Assembly (NCBI GenBank): GCA_013306675.1
Contig: JABLUY010000363.1
Coordinates: forward strand, 1 to 26,844
Direction of reading: 5' to 3'
Length of the DNA: 26,844 bases
Origin: Thraustochytrium sp. TN22
Lineage: Eukaryota > Sar > Bigyra > Thraustochytrida > Thraustochytriidae
Below are positions 26,822-26,844 of the stretch, one piece after another. Position 1 is the first letter of the stretch. Each line of letters opens with the position of its first letter. The notes under the pieces were generated by a model that saw only the letters and a program-made list of their open reading frames with translations, ran no database searches and had not been told where the DNA came from. A program made the translations under genes and the position numbers.

Positions 26822-26844
26822 CGGCGGCGGCGGCCAGCGCGGCG

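Larger units (their letters stand above)
26136..26844. other. Right-edge region without a supported gene
   Basis: This stretch follows the FTR1 stop and should begin with its 3' untranslated region. Short open frames on both strands lack domain character. It contains an inverted repeat (GCTCAAGCT at 26614-26622 and AGCTTGAGC at 26647-26655, 24-nt spacer), CTAG/CTCG runs between the arms, and a (GGC)11 tract at 26779-26811. Rising GC toward the edge may mark the leader or first exon of another gene. Confidence 0.5.

Noticed and set aside
1-26844. CRISPR arrays, insertion sequences, bacterial operons
   Set aside because: No regularly spaced repeats, transposase or co-directional gene clusters were seen; spliceosomal introns and domain types show a eukaryotic nuclear origin.

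Overview
The window is nuclear DNA from a GC-rich eukaryote, most likely a unicellular alga or other protist. The evidence is a 20S proteasome beta subunit split by two short GT-AG introns, eukaryotic domain combinations (C2/EF-hand, FKBP-TPR, L-type lectin with seven membrane helices), Kozak-like GCC(A/G)CC-ATG-G start contexts, and many microsatellites with no operons. The four CxxxC metal-binding modules of the copper ATPase recall proteins of haptophytes and other chlorophyll-c algae, but the taxon cannot be fixed from the sequence. Genes lie on both strands, are compact, and most are intronless here.

Layout, left to right: the 3' end of an unrecognised gene (+, 1-181); a coiled-coil protein with an LRR-like tail (-, 791-2935); divergent from it, a large protein with a Pro-rich region, three C2 domains and four EF-hands (+, 3488-7111); a (CT)n tract; a lectin/PSI/7TM membrane protein (-, 7345-9222); proteasome beta2/PSMB7 in three exons (-, 9708-10747); 1.1 kb of repeat-bearing spacer; a TPT/DMT-family transporter with a poly-Gln loop (-, 11833-13506); a 343-bp divergent promoter; queuine tRNA-ribosyltransferase QTRT1 (+, 13850-15226); an FKBP8-like TPR membrane protein with two saposin/canopy-like Cys modules (-, 15348-17453); a spliced PEX11-like gene or pseudogene assembled here from three separate frames (-, 17817-18906); a P1B copper ATPase (-, 18952-22962); a 2-kb GC-rich intergenic region; an FTR1-type iron permease (+, 24981-26135); and about 700 bp with no supported gene.

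The clearest functional link is the head-to-head copper ATPase and FTR1 pair. In yeast the Ccc2 copper pump loads the multicopper oxidase Fet3, which works with the permease Ftr1 in reductive iron uptake. A shared 2-kb regulatory region with a 16-bp palindrome carrying GTAC cores next to the ATPase start suggests co-regulation by metals. The most unusual proteins are the FKBP8-like cochaperone joined through a membrane helix to tandem canopy/saposin-like modules, and the lectin-PSI-7TM receptor-like protein. The other genes (proteasome, QTRT1, transporter, PEX11) look like ordinary housekeeping genes and show no pathway link to each other.
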